A DNA stretch of 64,000 nucleotides, from NCBI GenBank assembly GCA_013407085.1, contig JACCGJ010014425.1:1-64000 (forward strand), read 5' to 3'. Every line of letters starts with the position of its first letter. The stretch's first letter is position 1. The position numbers and the translations under genes were made by a program. This document shows, piece by piece, positions 34,701 to 49,700 of the stretch. Source of the stretch: Atriophallophorus winterbourni. Taxonomy: Eukaryota; Platyhelminthes; Trematoda; Plagiorchiida; Microphallidae. The notes beneath the pieces are model-generated. The model was not told the origin of the DNA and did not search any database. It was given only the letters and a program-made list of their open reading frames with translations.

Positions 34701-37700
34701 GTATACCTGGCAACTATGAAAGGAAACTTATCTTTATGATCACCAATAAGTGATTGCGTAAGCTACGACAGATGGAGGATTAGAGACTGACCGCATCAAG
34801 TGACTTATTAGAAGACCGTTCAGCGACGAAATTCAAACGCGAAATTGAGCTCTGGGATCCAAAGTAGCATTTTACAGATAAACAATTTTGCTACGTCAAA
34901 CAAACTATTTTCAAAACCCTGATACGATCAAGAAGGATCACATTGTATGAGTTAGTAATACAAGGTAATTCAAAGTTTTTAATGGTCTAAAAAGCAACAA
35001 GCTTAACAACGACCACATGATGGTAAAACTTGAAATGTAATTCTATAAACATGACAAGAAATTAGATTAAGCATTATATAAGTGTTCGGGAAACGAATAA
35101 TTCAATAAAAGTTCGTCTAATTTCGTTTTGAAGTCGAGCAAGCTAGTGGAGTAAGCAACGGTAGAAGGTAAACTGTTCCAAGTAAAACGGACACGTACAG
35201 AATAAAAATACCTTGTACAGTTCAGACGGAAATGGGTTAGCACCAGCACATATTCATGGGTCAGATAATTTCTCGTATCCCTTCGCGTTAATAAATCCTG
35301 TAAGGGATGGTTTGGGGTATGGAATATTTTGTAAAGTAGGATAAGTTCTCCTCTGATTCGTCGATAGAGAAAGTCGAAAACATTCATTTGAGCTATCCTT
35401 TCTTTATTATGCTTGTTTCGGATGCTAAGTACTAGTTTTGTTGAGTGGTGATTGATTCTCTGCATAAGTTCAGCAGGGAGTTAATGACTGCACACCGTAT
35501 TCCATGACTGGTCTGACGTATGTATTCATGATCCTTGGGAATATATTCGGCAAAAATTTCCCAAATACCCATTTCAGTAGATTGATGACACGTGTTGCTT
35601 TTGTAAAGGCAATGTTAGTTTGAAGTGAGGATTTGAACTGCAGCATATCCAGACACTAAAATATTTTTCTTCCCTCTAATTTTCAAAGATATGTGAACTC
35701 TACTTGATTCCCCACATTCATGAGCCTGCATTTGTTGAAGTTAAATGGTAGTTTGTTATTCAACGAGCAGCTGTGTAGCATATCAAGATCTTTTGTACTA
35801 GCAGACAGTCTTCTGGACTACGAATGCAGCGCCAAATCTTTATGTCGTCCGCAAATAACGATTTGTTACATCGAAAAATTTCCCGTACTTCATTGACATA
35901 AACCAGAAAGAGGATCGGACCAAGGACTGAACCTTGGGGAACTCCATTAGTTGCTGCGATTGGTTTTGATAACGCACCGTCAATACGTAGGTTAGGTAGG
36001 TAGTCATTTAACCAATTCAAGCCTTTCAAGCTTCTACAGTAGTAGGCTATGCTTAACACGATCAAATGCTCTGGAGATATCTAAGTAGCAGGCGTGTATT
36101 GCTTGCCCTTTATCTACCGTTTTTGTCCAATCATCCAGCGTTATCAGTAAATTAGATAAACAGGAATAATTCCGTCTAAATCCATGCTGTTTTCTCGAAA
36201 GCAACTGATTATTTTAGAAATGTTTCATTAGATCGTCAACAATGATGCGCTCAAGTAATTTGGAAATCACAGGTAACAGAGTGGCGTGTTGGTAATTATA
36301 AACATCGGAGCGATTTCCAGCTTCATTAATAGGAAAACTTATTCCGCGTTTCCAATATGTAATAATCACTCCATTTGCCAGTGTTTGTTTGAACATGTGT
36401 GTGGGTGTTTTGTATAGAAATTTCACACATTGCTTCAAAATTAGTGGGGTTATTCCGTCGGTCAGGTTATTTTAAGGGGCTTAGGACCGATGTCCTTATA
36501 ATTCGTAGATTTTGGGGATGCGGAACGGCTCCGTCACAGCTACATCACGCAAGCCAAGTATATCACTGAGAAATCTCCATTGTAGCTGATCGTATTTGCG
36601 CTAAACTGCTTTATCAGTTGCCTCATCAGCCTTTGGGACTCACAAAATGATTAAATTTCGATCATCCCTCTGCCTCGTTTGGGCTTGTTGCTGAGAGTAT
36701 CGGGCCATTTCCCACCAGACCACATAAGCGAAGATCATTGAAGTGGTCTCCGAACGCTTCGTACGCAGGAGGAAAGCGGATAGTAAGATATCTTCTAGAT
36801 CCCTTTCAGAGTTGACCGTGATTTTAAGCAGTCTTGGCTGATCCAGATTTGATGAAGTAGGTTTACGGTTCAGTCGTATCAATGATAGTGGTTCAATTGG
36901 CTCCAAGTCCATGCTGCTGCACAACCTTTTCCATTCTTCTTTGTCGTGCTTTAGCCTGTTCCCTAGTACGGTGACACTGGTTTCCTTTGCGTTGGCGCAA
37001 ATCACGCTTAGTCCATGTACATTGTGTACCTGTAGCTTTCGCTGGTTGAGGGACATTTCAACTGTCTTAGATTGAATACCTATCGTGTCCACTTTATGAG
37101 TATTTTCCACCGTGACTTTTGAGCAGATGGCTTTAGCTTTTTCTGGACTAGAGAAGATTTGGAGAAACAGGCCTTTATCAGTCGCATTTGTAAAGGTGGC
37201 GTCTTGATGAAAAGAACACTCTTCCAGTCACTTCGGCACATTTGCAACAGCTGAACCTTCGTGAGAAGATGCAGCTTTTATTTGACTAATATTACCGTCA
37301 GTGGTTTCCGATTTATCGAAACCTATACGAGAATTCTGAGCGGTGACCAGTCTCGGCCGATGCTTTCAACGTTTTTATGTCGAGTTCGAAGCTCAGCATC
37401 TGATCATCCAGGTTGCTTTGCTGGATACTTGTTCGAGCACCTAAATCTGCGTTTGGTTTAGTTCGACAATTTTACAAACGTAGCATACACCAGGCATGTT
37501 TTCATCATTCAGGATCCATATCGCTTCCGGGGTCAATGATTTATCAAATTTTGCGCGACACGTGGGAACATTTGCGACACCTGACAGATTTGACCTTACC
37601 ACTGACGACTTTCTTGCAGACGACTCATGTTTCGCGAACATCAGATCGTCGCATGTTAACGGGGTCAACTAAAAGTACAAATCAGAGCACACAAATCGAT

Positions 37701-40700
37701 ACGGCTACGGTTGATTTACGTGGTATTGTGTGGAGTTGACCCTGGAGACGAATCCACTGCACATTGTCGTACTGGCATTAATGGAACACGTATGACGTTG
37801 TCTATATTTATATAGTTATTGAACATTTCCATTCGCTCGTCAGTACAGTAGCACTATAATGGAGGTCCCATTGTTAATAAAGGACATAAATTTAGCCCAT
37901 CAGATGTAGTCTTAAACAGATAAATTCATACAATTTATATACTGAGGAATTAGCCATACTACGTACAGGAGTTCCGTCATCGGAACATGCAAAACGATCT
38001 TTTTTGCCTTTCAGAATATTGCCTTTAATTATCATTCACAGGTTCAAATCTAACTAAGTAAATGATCACTCACAATCACAACCAAAATTAGTATTTAACA
38101 CAAAAGGTGTGACTGGTGTTGTTTTTTTACTCCGCGTATTTGTTTCATATAGAACTAATTTCCGGATAATATATTTCATAATAATTTGATTACATCCCAA
38201 ATACACAAATGCATGAAATCGTCATGATTAGCTAGTCCTCAAATATGACCAGAAAATAGGATGTGATTAAGCTGTCAATTTTGTAATGCATTTTCTTTTC
38301 TATCATCGATCTAGAAGACGGATATAAGCTAACTAGTAAGTATTCCACCCAGTAGCTGTGTATCGACCTACCTTTTGGCAGCCTAAGGTTGTCAAGCCAC
38401 ATAAGTCGGAAATAGGATCACTGCTCGATTTGCCTTACGTCAAGTGAACGCAGTCAAGGTCGGATGCCAGTCATTACTCATATGCGTAAAAGTGCATGAA
38501 GCGACGTAATTGTTTAATTTGTAAAATAAAAAGATAATTAAATGTTACTCAACTGCTGTCAATCATATTAACAATTACAAAGCGGAATTTTTAAGTTTAA
38601 TCTAAAAGTATGAGTGAAATAAGCTACAGCAAGCTATGGTGTCAATTATTATTGAGTGTTATTAAGCAAAATGATTTTATCGTGTAATAGCTTGACCTGT
38701 TTGATGCTTGCGTAGATTCGGTCAGAAAGATTCACATTCACATTTCTCGTATTTGAATTCCAGATAAATCGAAGGCCAGATAATAGTCTCATGCTTATAG
38801 TTCACCACGCTCTAGCGTATGAACAGACGGATGAGTAGTTGCGAAGATCACCTGGCTAACTCAAAATAGCGCAGCCGTAACGGATTGGAAGTTTAACGAA
38901 AGACGATTTAATTACCTGTATTTGATGTTTCTTACGTCTCCGCACATAACAATCACCACCGGTTTCTGGGCGCTTGACGTCATATCAGTTGGATACAGTT
39001 AAGTGATGTTTAAAACGGCAAAAATGTTAAACCAAGTCTTACAAATTTTCTGATAACAACTGCCGTGCAGGGGTGTCTTAAATGATGCCCAACACTACGC
39101 CGCAGTACTTCTGCGTTTTCAAGGTCGAATTGTGGCAAACCTCCAGCATATTTTCTGCTATTGCACAGTTCCTGATGAGAGACTGATGATCCCTCTGACT
39201 ATATATAGAAATATCAATGTGAGTCTTGGACACAATAATCAATGCATGTAGTTCACTGGTACTATTACTTGCGTATATACGAGGGCAGTCTTTACGTTTG
39301 ATCCCATAATTAGAGCAGTTAATATAGCACATATGTGTTTTTCTCTTTTTGTGTTGGTTGCAATTCTTAATGTTTGTTGAATTGTCGGCCATAATTGCGC
39401 TCATGCTCCATGAAGAGCGAAGCTTCAGGTGAATATAAATAATTCAAACATAAAAATCATTTACGTTGAGGATGGTATTGTTAGCGAACGACCGAGTTGA
39501 GTAAAAGCCGCCTTACCTTGATTAGCTTCTGGTAGATCCTTTATGCAGATCAGGAACAATATTGGCCCAAACACTTATCTGTCCTGGATACCACTAGTTG
39601 CCTCTATCTCCTTCGATAATAAACTATCCACACGAACTTGCTCGCATAGTAGGTTTTGTATCTTGCCCTGACGTTTCTCAACGTTAATTGTTTTAGCAGC
39701 ATGTTAAAAAGTAAATAATAATCAACTCTATCGAGAGCTTTTGAGACATTGAAATAACGTACGAGTACAGTCACGTGCATTCAGAAGATTTATCCACTCG
39801 TTCAAGCTTGTTAGCAACAAGGTTAAGCATGTTTGCGAAATCAATGCTGAGTCGTCGACAAGTATTGTACCAAAACTGCGATTACAGTGTATGCTAAAAC
39901 CCTGGAAACTGGCGAGAGCAGTGTCAGTGGTGATTCAAGGCTTATGGTGCAAAAAAGCAAATAGATGTACAATCCCGTAGGATATATGTATAAACATTAA
40001 GCCAATCTTCCTTTTATTTTTACATCCATGTGGTTCGGAGAAGGAGTATAAGTAATTCCAAGTATGATATGAAGTGATGAAATGTCGACCGGAAATGTGT
40101 ATGGGTAAACATTGTTTTTCCAATTGCGTGTGTAAGACGGAAGCACTGAGGTTTTCAGTAAACTGGGGACGAAACAGTATTAATCAGCACAAAAGATCGT
40201 AACGTTTGCTTGAGGATCATTTCATTCGGTGAGGACACCATTTGTAGCAGTAAAACCTTCCAGATAAAGCATACACGGACTGCATAAAACTAACGGCGAC
40301 AGTTTCGGTGGGAATGTGGTTTTTGAAGGGTCAGATTCTAATTGCAGGTCGGGAGACTAGAACCAATATTAAAGGGGTGTCTGAGTGGGAAGGAAGCCGT
40401 ATGGATTATTTGTTTTGCCAAGATTAGGTCAGCTAGGATGCGCCTGCGCTCGGTAGTGCACAATTCGAGGCTAATCAGTCGCATCTCAAATAGCATATCT
40501 ACATACGGCAACCTTTTTAGTTGCCTTTGATAAATCATTTAAGTTACGCAAGATGTTTTTTCCAACATGGGGTGGGCAATTTCACCCGTGGAAAGTCGTC
40601 TTACTTTGTAAATGGCTGTTGCTTTCCCACTTTACAGTCACTAGGTGTTTCAGCCTGCATGTAACAAACGGCAACAACTAATGTCCATGACACGTTACGC

Positions 40701-43700
40701 ACTCGGGGTTAATCTAATGTGGGCCCCGCCGTGTGTTTGTGACATGCTACTACCAGAGGACTAGTCAGTCTATTACTCAACATTCGATGAGTATTAGAGG
40801 CAAAGGAATGGACGTTAACGGATGATAAATCTGTGAAAGGACTATTACATTAAATTCAGTATGTATAATTTAAACAAAGTAAGCATGAGGGCATAATAGC
40901 ACGCATCCCAAGCCAAAGCATTCACACTTGCTTCCGTTCAGCTTTGTCCTTCAAGGAAATATTATCTGAGACCTAAAATTCTGTGTTGAATGCAGTGGTA
41001 GAGCCACAGTGACGGAAGCAATTCCAAGAAGTTGATACTATTTTTCTGATAATTGTTTCATCCACACAAAAGTTAGCAAATTCAAATTTATTGGAGCCAC
41101 TAAATCTAATTTTGTTTACCCTGTTTGAAATCAAAGGCTTGTGTCCGATGGACTATTGTCTGAAATTTTGTGTCATATCGAACAAGCGGTACACACTGTA
41201 TCAACGGCTATTTGGGAGAATGCGTGAAAACCGAAGACCTAGGATAAATCTTAAGGTGAGCTATTCATTCATTTATTGATTGATTATTTCACAGAATCCG
41301 TCCATAAATGATTTTGTTCAAACAAAGTTAGACTTTGGCGCCAACGCTGAACCTGGTTGACAGATAGCATTTACATGACTGATCACACCTTTCCAATATA
41401 TGGAGTTTACTAAATTTTTGTGTGTATATCCCCTTGTTTATTCCGGTGGCGTACAATGTGTCGACAGGGGGCGTATGAAACGGCAAAAACGTTCAATACG
41501 GTGGATGGAGCAGAAATCTCCACAATCTTACGCTCGGCACTGAGTAAATAGTTTTTATTCACCTTATACCCACTAGTTAGATTTTTGTTTTTCTTCAAAA
41601 TAGCTTAACCTTAGCCCCGTTAGTTATGTACTTTAACGTATGTGGGCAGCTGTGCTAACTGACCTTGACCGCGTTCACTTGTATCAGACTGATGTGGATA
41701 CACACTGAGGAAAATGGTCCATTGATTATAGTCATTCCCACGAGACGTGACACACTATAGGCTGTTTAGCGGTTAGGTCAAATAAGTGGTGGGGGGGTTG
41801 ACTACTACTTAATCATGTTCCCTGTCCTGACTATCACCCTTGGTCTGACGAAGCTTCTGTGTCAGAAGTGAAACGTTACCCAAAAATTACTCTAACCGAT
41901 TGCACTCAAATTACGAATACACGATGGGTCCCAAACATATTCCAATCGATTGCGTTCAACTTCCGTTCGGACGGTGCAGGTTCGAAACTCAGATCGAAAA
42001 TTTGCCATAGAGTGCAATGGACAGCAAAAATAGGAAACTAACTGTGATAGCCTAGCATGTGGATGAAGTAATACCGTTTGTAGAGCTTCATCCTAAAGAT
42101 GCCTTGAATAAAAATGGCTCATTGTTCAACATAGTTTCCATCCAATGTTTTCGAGATCAAGAAATCGGCCCCGACATGACGATACATACAGCACGAAATC
42201 AGGCGTGTTAAGTAATGGAACTGCTGTACATCTATTGCTTCAAGATTCACAAATACAACCCGACATGATGATACACGAGAAACCAGTCGTTTTAAGCAAT
42301 GGAACTGAGTTATCTATGTGCTTTACACGCATTTTCAGGATGTGATCGTACAATTAGTTGTATCACATTCATTTCACGAAGGGTTTAAAGTTTAGTTTGG
42401 CCTGCCGCACGGCAAATGCTTCAACCCTGACCTGAAGAGGACCAAACCGGTCGTGGTTCGCTTATCGCAGACACAGACAATTTAATGTGCAAGTGAGACA
42501 GTCGACCACAGGCATTAATGAGATAAAGTGACTAATGTGCTTATCCAAGTAAAATCCGTTATGTTGACGAAAGGTATACAAAGAAAATCTAAATGCAATA
42601 GTTCATTGGATTGTTGTGGCGTGAAAGATTGTGCATTGGGAATTTATTTCTCAACTCGAACGCTCCGCACAACTCCACGATATCTGCCAAGCTATAACGC
42701 TGATTTCAGAAACAATACCTTGCTTTCCAATAACGTGCGCAATTAATATCGCCGTTTTTAATTACCACAATGGAAGTGGATGGTTTCGTTGTTTAAAAGA
42801 CTGGGTGCTTATACGGTTTGTACCGGTGCCATCGAATCACAGTCCTGTCTACCTCGCGTATTGACTTTCACGTCCAAATAAATTATCAATGACACGGGTG
42901 CATCGCGAAATGCGAAACCAGAACTTGATATTCATATTTTGGGAGATTACTAGGTTGCACCTGTGAACTGAACCTTGATGTAGGACTCCTTCGGTCGATG
43001 ACGACCATGGATGTACATCACAATCGCATGGTTTTTCACGTTCCACCTTCTATATAATCATTATCTACAAGGACCAATATCCATGAGGATAGACCTTCCG
43101 GTGTCACTTGCATGAGCAGATGCCTAAGGGCAAACTCAGGCAACAATGTCCTGATTGGAGAACTTTTTCAAGAATATAGAAATCTGATGAAACTAACGAA
43201 AGGCTCATTTCCCAAAGACAGATTCTCTAGGAAGTGGTAGCTGGAGTTTAGTGATTTTCTATTCCGTTCGGATTAAACGCGTTTTATTTAAATATTATCC
43301 TTTACGTTTTGATTTTAAACAATAATCAACATTCAACTAGTTATAGGAAATTGGGGTGATCCCAAAGCCGTTTGTATCATTTTGCTTGGTCAAGTTACAG
43401 ATTTAGGAGTAGTCTAACGAATGAACGCCGATGCCAGCACGTAACTGCGAAAGTTAAAAATAATGTTCATTTTCTTCCAGAGATGTATCAGAACGACTGA
43501 ACGGATCAAACGAAAATCATTCAGACAAAATCTTAGCTACAGCACAAATATCGCAGAACCATATCTTTAATAAAAAAATTAGACGATAGCTAATAATTGC
43601 TAACCTGAATGAGAAGTAATCATTCGACGAACACAGTGAATTATCATAGGGTATAAAACCTGAACTCATGCAGTTATTTCTGATTGATGGAACGAGTTAG

Positions 43701-46700
43701 ACGCACAACACTGCTTAGCGTTGAAGATATAGCCAAGGGCGGTCCCAGCCAATGGGTTTTACGTGTTACAGAATATTTATCAAAGGAACTAAATGCCACC
43801 TACGTGCTAAATACAAGTAATGCTGACTGTAATAAGCAAGTGAGCAGCGACAAAAGTTTGAGTTAAGCTATTCATATCACGCGGTATGAGTGTACTGTGC
43901 TGACGGTGACACGGAACCTTGTAATTGTGTGCGACTATCTCCTCCTGGAGGATGAGTCGGCTTCGATGAGGATTCTTGGGAATTTGGGTACAAAGCGGCG
44001 TCCCCAGCACCACTCGGCGTTTGTTCGAGTCAGCTTCTCTAGCCTTTAAACAACCAAGTGCGACCTGCAAGGCAGCAGGGAGTTGCCAAAAAGAGGTGGT
44101 GTGCACCAACAAACCGTCTACCAGACTCTGTTCCAGGTTTTTCCTCAGGGTTTTCTCCCGAAGCCTGTCCCGCGATCGGGTATCCCGCTAGGCAGCGGAG
44201 GTTTAAAATAAGGGTTTTTGTTCCCTTAGATGAAATGGCCTCCCAGGCTAACGAGCCCTATCTGCCCGAAGCAAACTGGTTTTCAGGCGCCCGTCACTCG
44301 CCCTTCTCCTGTTGGTAGAAGCAGTTCCGCCGGGCTCCGGGAGCCACTCGTGCAGACCAGAAGCTGGACTTGGTTATCAGAGGCTTTTATGGGAGCATTT
44401 TATAAACAGTGGGAGCTTATCCCCACTGCCAACCCCGGCTATGACAACCTTTGGAACCTCAATTTAATTCGATCTTCATTTTGTCCCTCAAGTTGTAGGA
44501 CCTGAAAATGGGCTTTTCACGTCATTATAGTGAATGCTGCCATGTCACTTGACCACGATTTTCCTGTTTTACTTGGAATGAGCAAAACGGGGATTGAATT
44601 TCGCTAACAAAATAACGAACAGCCTTGAAAAACCTTATCTTTATGAGATTACGGTGGGACTGACTGATGCAAAATTACCATACAAATAGCTTTGCAGATG
44701 CCGTTCAATGTTACACTACGAAGATTCGAGGGCATTCAAGTTTCGTGTCGTACAACGTGTTTTTATCCTCAACTTTGCGTATCCTTCTAATTTTACACTT
44801 ATTGTCAGCGATTTATTTGCTTTATATCGCTCGTTGAAGCACGCTGTGTTGTGCTCCAGATCTTTTCAGCGCGAATCTGTACATGTGAAGTGATTCAGCT
44901 CACTGGATAGAATGAAAGGCTGCGCACTTATACTATTAACTATATTGTGCTTATTTTACAATGGGAGCATGTCGGGGATGTGCGTTAAGCCCCTTTCGAG
45001 AAATTTTCAATCGGGATTATTAAAAGTCGGATTCCTATCAGCTGTGCCACAGCGGCTATAGCCTTTTCGAAATAACATCAGTGAAAGCAAAAATTAAATG
45101 TTTTAGGGGTCATTGATTCCGTACAACTCAGTCGAATCGATCCCAAATCCAGTGTCCTAACATAAATTTTCAGCCACTTGGATAGCTTGCAAAAGTACAT
45201 TTTCGAAAAGATTACTGTCGCCAATCTTAATAATAGTATAGTTGAATGTATTCGACTTGAAACGTTTCCTTGAAACGAATGAACAATCAGGTGTACCTCA
45301 TCATTTCACACGATGATGAGACTTGTTAGCAAGCGCTTGTAAAAGATCTTCGAAGATACTGCGCATTTGATATAGAAGCGAAGTTCCACTACAGCTTTCG
45401 AAAGAAGACAGTTTGCGTTTAAATTACAATGAGTTGGCTAACTTTAAATTGATGAAATGTACATTTGCGCGCAAGCAGTGCAAGCCGTAAGAAGATTTGG
45501 GCTATGTGGTTGCTGCCAATATCAATTGCTCCGTGTGTACACCAAGTAATCCGACCATCGTATATTGAACGAATTACTCAGTCATTACATTATTTCTAGA
45601 AAAAGCTCACCTAGAAGGATATCACGAAAAATACGTTCGCTGTAAGACTAATGTTATTTAGAGTATGGGCTTTAAATGAATAGATAGTGCAAACAATGCA
45701 CAGTTGTACAAATGCATTGACAAATTCCAATGTAAAAACGCGATACATTTTGTAGTCACAAAAATCAATCGTTTCATTCAAACATATAATCAGATATAAT
45801 TTATATAAATCTCTAACTTTACAGGCAATAACGGAGTCATTGAACGTGCTGCTTGGAGGAACCCTGGAGGACGAACAATCAAAAGAATTGTTCACTTTGT
45901 TCGAGATTACCACCGAATCGAGATCGTTGCTGCCGGAAGAGTTCAGTATACTGTGTGCCGTGGCGGAACGCTTCTACTATAGAAAAAACCTGTAAGTAGA
46001 TCATTTCACGTTAGCCTCATCTTCGAAAACAAGGTCTCGACAATTTGGGGTAGCGGTAACTCTTAGAATTCCTCTTCATACGATAAAGTGCAAAACCACC
46101 AGACTCAATGAAATTGAGCTTCCATTAAATTGTGTATTGCAAATGGTTCAACAGATTCGAAACCAATTTCATTTACCGTGGCTTCAGAAAATTTTCCTTT
46201 CAGTGTGAACTTTACACACAAATATAACGAATGACACAAAAGTCTAAATCGTCGCATCCAGCTAGATGTTGCACTTAGACCATGTGAAATCAGCTTGTCA
46301 AATAATTACAAGTACAAACAAGTAGTTGGTAAACGTTTTCCCGAGTTTGGACACAACGCAACAATGTGTGAATGAGAGTAGCAGTAGAATCAACGGTATT
46401 CCTATGTATGTGTGAAATAATAAGCGTGCGTCCAGACAAAGTGCCGCACAGCCAGAGACTGCGTGTGGGCTAAGCTATTGTCAGGTTGCTCAGACTTAGA
46501 GAGATACGGGAAAATGGAGGTGAGACACCAGCGTCCTTCCTATTCAGCTCAGTACCTTTCGCCTATAAGGTATACTAGTACATAACTGGCATATAATCGT
46601 GACAAAAGTAAACATACAAAGAAACTGCAAAAAGAACCCAAGAAGCATGAAAGAATAGAACAAGCATACGACAGTTTCCTCGCGGTTTTCAATGCCAGGA

Positions 46701-49700
46701 GTCATTAGAAGATTTCCGCATCGCTCCACTCAAGCATGAGGGGTCGAAAGATACCAAAAAGATGCTAACAGCCGGACAATCAATCATAAAAGTTTTGAAA
46801 CATCCATAAATATTCATGTTTTGAATGGCGTGGACTCACGCCTAAGCCAGCTAGTAAGATACACATTTGCAAAACCAAATCCCTGCAAATCGGCGTCTGA
46901 GTAGGGAGGAAGGGTGCTGTCAAGTTTGAAAACCATTTAATGGTTAACATCAACTGAATGCAATGAAAATGCTTTCTGTTAAAACCTGAATAAAAGGTTC
47001 GCTCAAGGACAACGTCAATATCTGTATGCAGCCTAATTTGAAGTCACACTTTTGCTGCACACTGAAAGAAATTGTCGGAAAATAGTGTAACAAACGCCGT
47101 ATTTTCATGTGTAATTATGTAATTAATTTCCTGGAGCAACTCCACAGTAATGCGACACCGCTCAAAAGTAGATTCTAGACACCGAGCGTACAGAACACAC
47201 AACAGGAATGAGTTTTATCGGAGAATTGTGGCCCAAATAAACTATCATTTCCTAGGTTTCTTAGTCGGATTAAGCTGTAAAGTATAGCATGCAAACGAAC
47301 AAAACCATAAGAATTGGAACTTGAATGCATGAGCGAGTGAAATTATTCTTATTTACAGACAATCACTTTCGGAAGAAACTCAGCAGATGCAACGGGGCCT
47401 CTTGGAAGCTGCTGATTTTCACCGACTGTCAAAGCGATTGGAGCGAGTAAACGTTCAACCGTCGCTGAAACGCTTTTTGGAAAAATTAATGGAAGCAGGT
47501 AATTTTGAGAATTCATAATGCGGTTGCTAGATGTAATTAATGGGTAATATATGGTGGTTAGTTGTAAATATGATTGCAATGATCGCAGGTTGAAAATAAT
47601 GACGTTAACCGTGATTGAAGTCGACAGGGTCGTAATTAAAAAAGACACAAATGCTCACTGCTGGTGCACGAGCATGTGAAATTGGCCTGCGCAATGCTGA
47701 GAAGTGTTGGTTGGGATCAATAAGACTCAAAGATAATAAATTTTAATAGGTAATAAGTTCACCCCCTTCGTTGTAAAGATCGTAATGAATGGTACCACCC
47801 TAGCCACTCTTTACAAAACGAGGTGCAAGAATGCCGCTCCGGATGAATATCAGTGACAGTAGATCAGTGATTATCAAAGATACAAAACTATCTAACATTC
47901 AAGATTAATGGTTCAAACAATACGTACGCTTCCACGCTAATTATGTATAAACCTTTAAATTAGATTCAACTATCACAATGGTTCGAAGCATCTGATATAG
48001 AATCACCTCGGATTAGAGAAACATGAGAAGATTAAACATCAACAGCCTTATATGTATATATGTATGAAAGCACAAGCTTGATCCAGGCAAAGTGCCGCAC
48101 AGTCAGAGACTGCACGTGGGCTAAGATACTGTCAGGTTGCCCAGGCCTAGACAGCCTTATATGTTTCAGGTGATTGTTAAGAAAAGCATACAATTGTTCT
48201 TAATAAGTTTTGTATTCAGGCAGACCACGCGCGAGTTGCATTGCTAATATAATACTCGACATTGAGCAGGGACACTCGAGGCAGCGCAGTACTATCGATG
48301 ACAGGACAAGATTGGGGATCCAGGCAAAGTGTCGCACAGTTACAGACTGCGAATGAGCTAAGATACTGTCAAGTTGCTCAGGCCTAAATAGATAAAAGAA
48401 ACAGAAAATGGTAGTGAGATTCCAGTGTGTTTCATTATGTCGGTGAGTACAGTTCGCAAAACAATGTAGCAGTACAATTCCATTCATTTATTTGAAACGC
48501 TCTGAGTGACAATCGATTGAATAAAAAATAGTGCTGCAATGAATAGACAATGGGGTATATACAAGTCAAAAATAAAACGCGCGAACCAGATTGTATTGAC
48601 AATAAGATCGGATTAATCACACATGACTTTTCATCGCATCCAAAATGTCAGGGAAACGAAGCACTTCAAATAGCATGAAAACATAGGAATTAAATGCACA
48701 ATCAGCATCAGAGCCAGATATTTCGCTTGGGGCCTCCAAAGTAACAGCGGAAAATGGTAAAAGATGCTCGACTTCGGGATAAGCGTAGTTGGCAGTATCA
48801 TTATTTTTATTTGCAAGAGTTACGAATAAAAAATGAGTGGGGGAAACTTTGGCGGATTGAAGTTCTCCTGGTAATACGGCTACAGCATCCCCGCAAACTG
48901 AAAGAGGCAAGTTTTCAAAGCGCTCGTTTAGAAACAAAAACAAGTGACATGGAGGATGAGAATCTAGAAAACCGAGTAATTTGTCACGTGCTTCAACAGA
49001 ACTGGAAGCCGATATAGTATTCCGTAGAAACTGCCGCAAACTTTTGAGTATAGGAAATTTGCTAGCCGCTGATGGCGATAGGTCAATTGCGGTGGTAATG
49101 GCAAGCACAACGTCATCGTCATCCTCTACCTCATCGTCATCTTCATCTTCTTCGGTGGATGGTTTAATAACTGTTCCCCATAGATTGTGTTCGACAATGT
49201 GGTCTGCTAACTGAATCAAGTTGACAGAGGTTGCATCAAACAATTGTTTCAACAGTAGTGCGATGCCTTCAGCGTCAGCTGTCGAAGGGGCAAAACCTTC
49301 AAGTTCAAGCTGCAGTGATGTCGGTTCACTTTCAATCGATTCAAGACGAGCGGACTTTTTCGGCATCTGGATTGAAAAAGAAAAATTTATTGAAATATTG
49401 ATAGTAGCATAAGTTGGCTGATTCCAGAGTTTCAAATTTTGATATTATACGAAAATCGTAAATGTTTGACAGATCAAAGTTACAGCCTGGAGATAACCGT
49501 TTTACTATAAACAACTTACAAGCATTAAAGCGATAATATACGGCATTGCATTTGTTGTTTATATATGAAATGGAAATAGCTTGAAAGATAAATGCTCTTA
49601 TAGAACTGATGTAATAGAAAAGCTGAGGGCATGATGTTGCGGGTGTTGACGCTGTTCCTTATGATTAATCTATCCCAGCCATATCAACCTGAAGAATAAC

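Noticed and set aside
42420..42455. CTGAAGA followed by ACCAAACCGGTCGTGG, resembling a hammerhead
   Set aside because: CTGAAGA fits CUGANGA and ACCGGT is present, but helix II would be only GG/CC with a single-base loop, GAAA is missing and helix I does not pair. At most a degraded S or R relic.
47880..47930. ACATTCAAGATTAATGGTTC, similar to the CR1 3' terminus on the minus strand
   Set aside because: A single short match without the upstream 3' UTR blocks; could be chance.
48754..49412. Plus-strand open frames across 48.75-49.41 kb, including a serine-rich one
   Set aside because: They are antisense shadows of the BCCIP coding sequence; the serine run mirrors its acidic tract.
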